DNA from: Tieghemostelium lacteum
Lineage: Eukaryota > Evosea > Eumycetozoa > Dictyosteliales > Raperosteliaceae
Assembly (NCBI GenBank): GCA_001606155.1
Contig: LODT01000022.1
Coordinates: 992,001 to 1,056,000 of the forward strand
Direction: 5' to 3'
DNA length: 64,000 nt
Shown here in pieces: positions 60,595 through 64,000 of this stretch (its first letter is position 1; each line of letters opens with the position of its first letter). Below the pieces are notes generated by a model. It was not told the DNA's origin and ran no database searches. It was given only the letters and a program-made list of their open reading frames with translations. A program made the position numbers and the translations under genes.

Positions 60595-63021
60595 ATGATA
60601 TCTAGATATTCAAGAAGTAATCAAAAGATTACTAGATATATAAAAACATTAGTTAAACAACAACAACTGTATAGAAACTTTACAACATGTACAATTAAAT
60701 CAAGTAAAAATAAAATATTAAATATTATAGAACAACAACCACAACACTCATTAAAACAAGAACAACAAGAATTAAAATTAAATAACACTAATAGAGATTT
60801 TAGAATAATTAGTAGTAATAATCAATATAATAGATTTTATTCAACACAAAATAAGAATAGTGGTCATATATTGATTGAAGATATTGAAACTGTTGGTACA
60901 TCATTATTACCTGTAATTAATAAATTACAAGAGACAACTGCATTGATTGGATCTGAGATTACATTACCACAGATTATCGTAATTGGTAGTCAGTCATCTG
61001 GTAAATCATCTGTATTGGAGAATCTAGTTGGTAGAGATTTTCTACCTAGAGGTTCTGGTTTGGTGACTAGAAGACCATTGATTTTACAATTGAATAAACA
61101 TGACAGTTTAGAGGAATATGGTGAATTTGCTCACACTGGAAACAAAAAATTTGATTTTGATGGGATTAAACAGGAAATTGAAAGAGAAACTGAAAGATTG
61201 GCTGGTGCTAATAAGGATATAAGTTCTGAACCTATTCTATTGAGAATATACAGTCCAAATGTAATTCCATTGACTTTGGTTGATACTCCTGGTATTGCTA
61301 GAGTACCTATTGGTGACCAACCTTCGAATATCGAAGAGAAATTGAAATCTATGATTATGGAATATATCAGTAACCCAAATTCTATCATTTTAGCAATAAC
61401 ATCTGCTAATCAGGATATTGTTACTAGTGATGGTATAAAGTTAGCTAAAGAGGTTGATCCAGAGGGAAAGAGAACTATCGGTGTTTTGACTAAACTTGAT
61501 CTTATGGATAAAGGTACTGATGCTATCGATGTTCTTCTTGGTGACCAAATACCTCTAAAATATGGTTTTGTTGGAATTATCAATAGATCACAACAAGATA
61601 TCAACAATAGAAAACCAATTTCACAAATGTTAAAAGACGAGCAGATTTGGTTTGATCAACATCCTGCATATAGTAGAATCAACAATCAACTAGGTACAAA
61701 ATATCTCGCACAGAAATGCAACAAAATCTTGACAAAACACATTAGAGACACATTTCCATCAGTAAAGAACCAAATTAGACAACTTATTAAAAAGTATCAA
61801 GATGAGTTGGAGAAGTACGGTGAACCTATTCCAGAGAGATCTGTTGATAAGTCTAGATTGTTAATTGACATTCTAAATAGATTCTCAAACCAATTCCGAT
61901 CAGATTTAGATGGTAGTAATGAGGAACTAAATACCAAGCATTTTAACGGTGGAGCAAGAATTCGTGCAATTTTCACTCAGTCTTTTAAACAGGTTCAAGA
62001 GCAGTCACCTTTTGATTGGATATCTGATAAACAGTTACGTGTGGCACTTAGAAATGCAGCTGGTATCAGACCAACCATGTTCATTCCTCAAAAGACTTTT
62101 GATAGCTTGGTTAAAAAACAAATTGAGAAATTGAAAGATCCAGCTACACAATGTTCTGATTTGGTGTTGGATGAATTGTTACGTATTCTAACTCAGGTTG
62201 ACAGTCATATTCTGTCAAGATTCCCAGTTTTACGTGACAGAATTGTAGAGGTTTCTAATAATGTTCTTAGAAAACTCCTATCACCCACCAATAAGATGAT
62301 TAGTGATATGGTTGATGCTGAAGCTTGTTTCATTAATACTTCTCATCCTGTATATCTTGGTGAATTGAATAAGTTACTTTCTGGTAGTTCTCCAAATATC
62401 AATATCAACATCAATGCCACTACTACACCATCTAAATCATCCAATACCTCTTATGGTGATGAATTAAATCCATATATGATTGATAGATCATATCCAAATG
62501 ATGACTATACTCAGAAACAACAACAACAGCAACAACAACAAAATCAACAGCAATCTACAGGTATTTTAAGAAGAATATTTGGAACTTCACAACCACAGCA
62601 ACAAGTACAACCACAACAACAACAACAGGTACAACAAATTAAAATTCAAGGTCCAGTAACACAGAAACCTAAACCTACTATAGAATATGAAATTACAGAG
62701 GAGTTAACAGAGGATGAGAAGAAGCAAATTGTACTATTAAAGAGACTATTATTGAGTTATTATAATATTGCTCAATTTAATGTACAAGAGAACACAATGA
62801 AGATTATAACATTATTCCTCATTGAAAGATCAAAAGATATATTACAAAGAGAATTAGCAACACAACTCTATGATGAACATCTTGTAGATCAATTACTCAG
62901 AGAAAATGAGAATATTATTACCAGAAGAAATGAATGTATTTATAAATTGGATATATTAAAGAAGGCTAAAAAATCATTATCAATGACTGAGTTAAAAGAT
63001 ATTCCACTGCAGTTCTATTAA
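60595..63021 (+). CDS. dymB: Dynamin B-like large GTPase with mitochondrial-type presequence
   Basis: A single exon of 808 residues. The first 85 or so residues are basic and rich in Arg, Lys, Gln, Asn and Ser without acidic clusters (MISRYSRSNQKITRYIKTL ... NRFYSTQ), as in a mitochondrial targeting peptide. The dynamin GTPase follows: P-loop GSQSSGKS at 131-138, GSGLVTRRP switch I, DTPG at 230-233, TKLD at 299-302 and the NRSQ G5 motif. Middle domain about 350-590, then a Gln-rich linker (about 645-690) in place of a PH domain, and a GED-type C-terminus (about 705-800). There is no PH or proline-rich domain. Dictyostelium DymB has the same layout with a presequence; DymA lacks it. Roles of DymB in mitochondria or other membranes are known only in outline. 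Confidence 0.9.
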   Translation: MISRYSRSNQKITRYIKTLVKQQQLYRNFTTCTIKSSKNKILNIIEQQPQHSLKQEQQELKLNNTNRDFRIISSNNQYNRFYSTQNKNSGHILIEDIETVGTSLLPVINKLQETTALIGSEITLPQIIVIGSQSSGKSSVLENLVGRDFLPRGSGLVTRRPLILQLNKHDSLEEYGEFAHTGNKKFDFDGIKQEIERETERLAGANKDISSEPILLRIYSPNVIPLTLVDTPGIARVPIGDQPSNIEEKLKSMIMEYISNPNSIILAITSANQDIVTSDGIKLAKEVDPEGKRTIGVLTKLDLMDKGTDAIDVLLGDQIPLKYGFVGIINRSQQDINNRKPISQMLKDEQIWFDQHPAYSRINNQLGTKYLAQKCNKILTKHIRDTFPSVKNQIRQLIKKYQDELEKYGEPIPERSVDKSRLLIDILNRFSNQFRSDLDGSNEELNTKHFNGGARIRAIFTQSFKQVQEQSPFDWISDKQLRVALRNAAGIRPTMFIPQKTFDSLVKKQIEKLKDPATQCSDLVLDELLRILTQVDSHILSRFPVLRDRIVEVSNNVLRKLLSPTNKMISDMVDAEACFINTSHPVYLGELNKLLSGSSPNINININATTTPSKSSNTSYGDELNPYMIDRSYPNDDYTQKQQQQQQQQNQQQSTGILRRIFGTSQPQQQVQPQQQQQVQQIKIQGPVTQKPKPTIEYEITEELTEDEKKQIVLLKRLLLSYYNIAQFNVQENTMKIITLFLIERSKDILQRELATQLYDEHLVDQLLRENENIITRRNECIYKLDILKKAKKSLSMTELKDIPLQFY

Positions 63022-63522
63022 AAAACCCCTAATAGCATTACTACTACAACACCACAATACACAAAAATAAATTGCAAAATGAGACGAGTGGTTTGATTAT
63101 ACTATCAAAAATGAAAGCCTTTCTATTTTAATTTAATACTCTTTCTATTTATATTTTTAAAATCTATATGAACAAATCTTTTTTTAATCACAAATACACT
63201 ATTCAAATAATTATCAAATTTGGTAATAGTTTTTTATAACAACATGATTTAAGGTCCATGAGAGGGGGGGTAGATATTGTGAAGTATTGGTGTGCGTAAA
63301 CAACTCACACATAAACACTTTTTTAAAAACATATTTTTGGGTATAAAAAAATATTTTAAATAGTTGTAAAATGTGGGTGTACCATGTAAATTGAAAATGA
63401 GATATTCGTGATTTTATACAATATAAAATATGGTCTAAAAAACTAAATTACCATTCAATTTAGATATAAGTTTAGTAAAATCAAATACATAAATATAAAT
63501 AATCATTACAATACAATAAAAA
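63022..63522. other. Spacer between dymB and the small CxxC gene
   Basis: About 500 bp, AT-rich, with a G-run near 63264-63270. It contains the dymB 3' UTR and the promoter of the next gene. Nothing else was seen. Confidence 0.4.
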
Positions 63523-63816
63523 ATGTTCTTAAAAGGTGAATATGAAATTAGATGTCCAAACTGTAAAAATACTTCAAAAGTATCTGGAATTACTAGAAGA
63601 CATAAATGTCCTTGTGGTGGTCAAACTAAAGTGAATTGTGGTTTCTTTATCATGTGTCCTAATGGTCATCCAGAATTTGTATCAAAACCAACTGAAGAAA
63701 AAATATGCTCTAAATGTAGTACTCAATGTAGAAGAGATCTAAATAATCAAGTACCAGATAAAGTCGAATCAATTGTTACTCAAGAAAAAACTGAATCTGT
63801 TGATACCTCAGCATAA
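63523..63816 (+). CDS. Small CxxC zinc-ribbon-like protein
   Basis: A single exon of 97 residues. Cys pairs occur in order CPNC (11-14), CPCG (29-32), a lone Cys (39), CPNGH (45-49) and CSKCSTQC (62-69), enough for one or two zinc sites of rubredoxin or zinc-ribbon type. The last 25 residues are acidic and Ser/Thr-rich, without structure. No DNA-binding family is recognised. Dictyostelids carry many such short zinc proteins. A short AT-rich leader precedes the ATG. Confidence 0.65.
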   Translation: MFLKGEYEIRCPNCKNTSKVSGITRRHKCPCGGQTKVNCGFFIMCPNGHPEFVSKPTEEKICSKCSTQCRRDLNNQVPDKVESIVTQEKTESVDTSA

Positions 63817-64000
63817 AAACAATATATACATAATATAGGAATAGTGTTAAAACCAACAAATGTAAATCGACTCGAAATTGCTGTATAAAAAAATGAAAAA
63901 CAAAAATACAATCACGACATACACAGTTTGTTTTTTTTACCTTTGGTCTTTTTTATTGATTATTTTCTTTTAGTGAAGTGTTGATAATTCAATCAATGGT
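63817..64000. other. Right window edge, non-coding
   Basis: 184 bp of AT-rich DNA after the CxxC gene with a T-run at 63931-63938. No gene start could be supported before the edge. Confidence 0.3.

Noticed and set aside
1-64000. CRISPR arrays, operons, riboswitches, rRNA
   Set aside because: Nothing of the kind was seen; gene structure and composition are those of a eukaryotic nuclear chromosome.

Overview
The window looks like nuclear DNA of a dictyostelid social amoeba. It is AT-rich, with A/T-homopolymer intergenic stretches, short GT-AG introns (mostly 60-115 nt) and coding tracts of Asn, Gln, Ser and Thr. The gene set is typical of the group: an ALIX homologue of 794 residues, a dynamin B with a presequence, a GT10 fucosyltransferase and a C-type-lectin/TIG/EGF surface protein. 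I cannot fix the species. The homopolymer-repeat load seems lower than I would expect for D. discoideum itself.

Layout, left to right. 1-11 kb: a partial surface lectin (-), a two-pass membrane protein (+) and an unrecognised 2,275-residue protein (-). 11.6-16.2 kb: a LAMTOR4-like candidate (+), RFC2 (-) and a coiled-coil protein with a CCDC186-like C-terminus (-). 16.6-19 kb: a Crinkler/RHS-type fossil and a Tra2-like SR splicing factor (-). 19.3-25.2 kb: a fucosyltransferase with a LamG-like tail (+), a TOM1/THH1-like seven-helix protein (+) and a universal stress protein (+). 25.3-33.7 kb: Integrator subunit 4 (-), a pseudogene, an 831-residue helical-repeat protein (+), a 183-residue protein (+) and a short-chain dehydrogenase relic. 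33.7-45.3 kb: one giant gene for the KICSTOR subunit SZT2 (-), for which a short first exon was found by conservation. 45.3-49.1 kb: a gene-free repeat graveyard with LINE-like 3' ends in both orientations and a second unclassified repeat. 49.1-64 kb: an LRR protein (+), a secreted Cys-rich protein (-), a PP2C phosphatase (-), the SR-protein kinase Sky1 (+), ALIX (+), ribosomal protein L27a/uL15 (-), dynamin B (+) and a small CxxC protein (+).

Functional links: SZT2 (KICSTOR) and the LAMTOR4-like candidate (Ragulator) both belong to amino-acid signalling to TORC1 at the lysosome. The Tra2-like factor has an RS/RD-rich tail of the sort SRPK kinases phosphorylate, and Sky1 is such a kinase. The CCDC186-like protein, ALIX and dynamin B act in membrane traffic. 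These are family-based links; gene neighbourhood alone says little in a eukaryote.

Gene structures were built by eye from splice signals and protein continuity. No homology search was run, so family names rest on recognised motifs.
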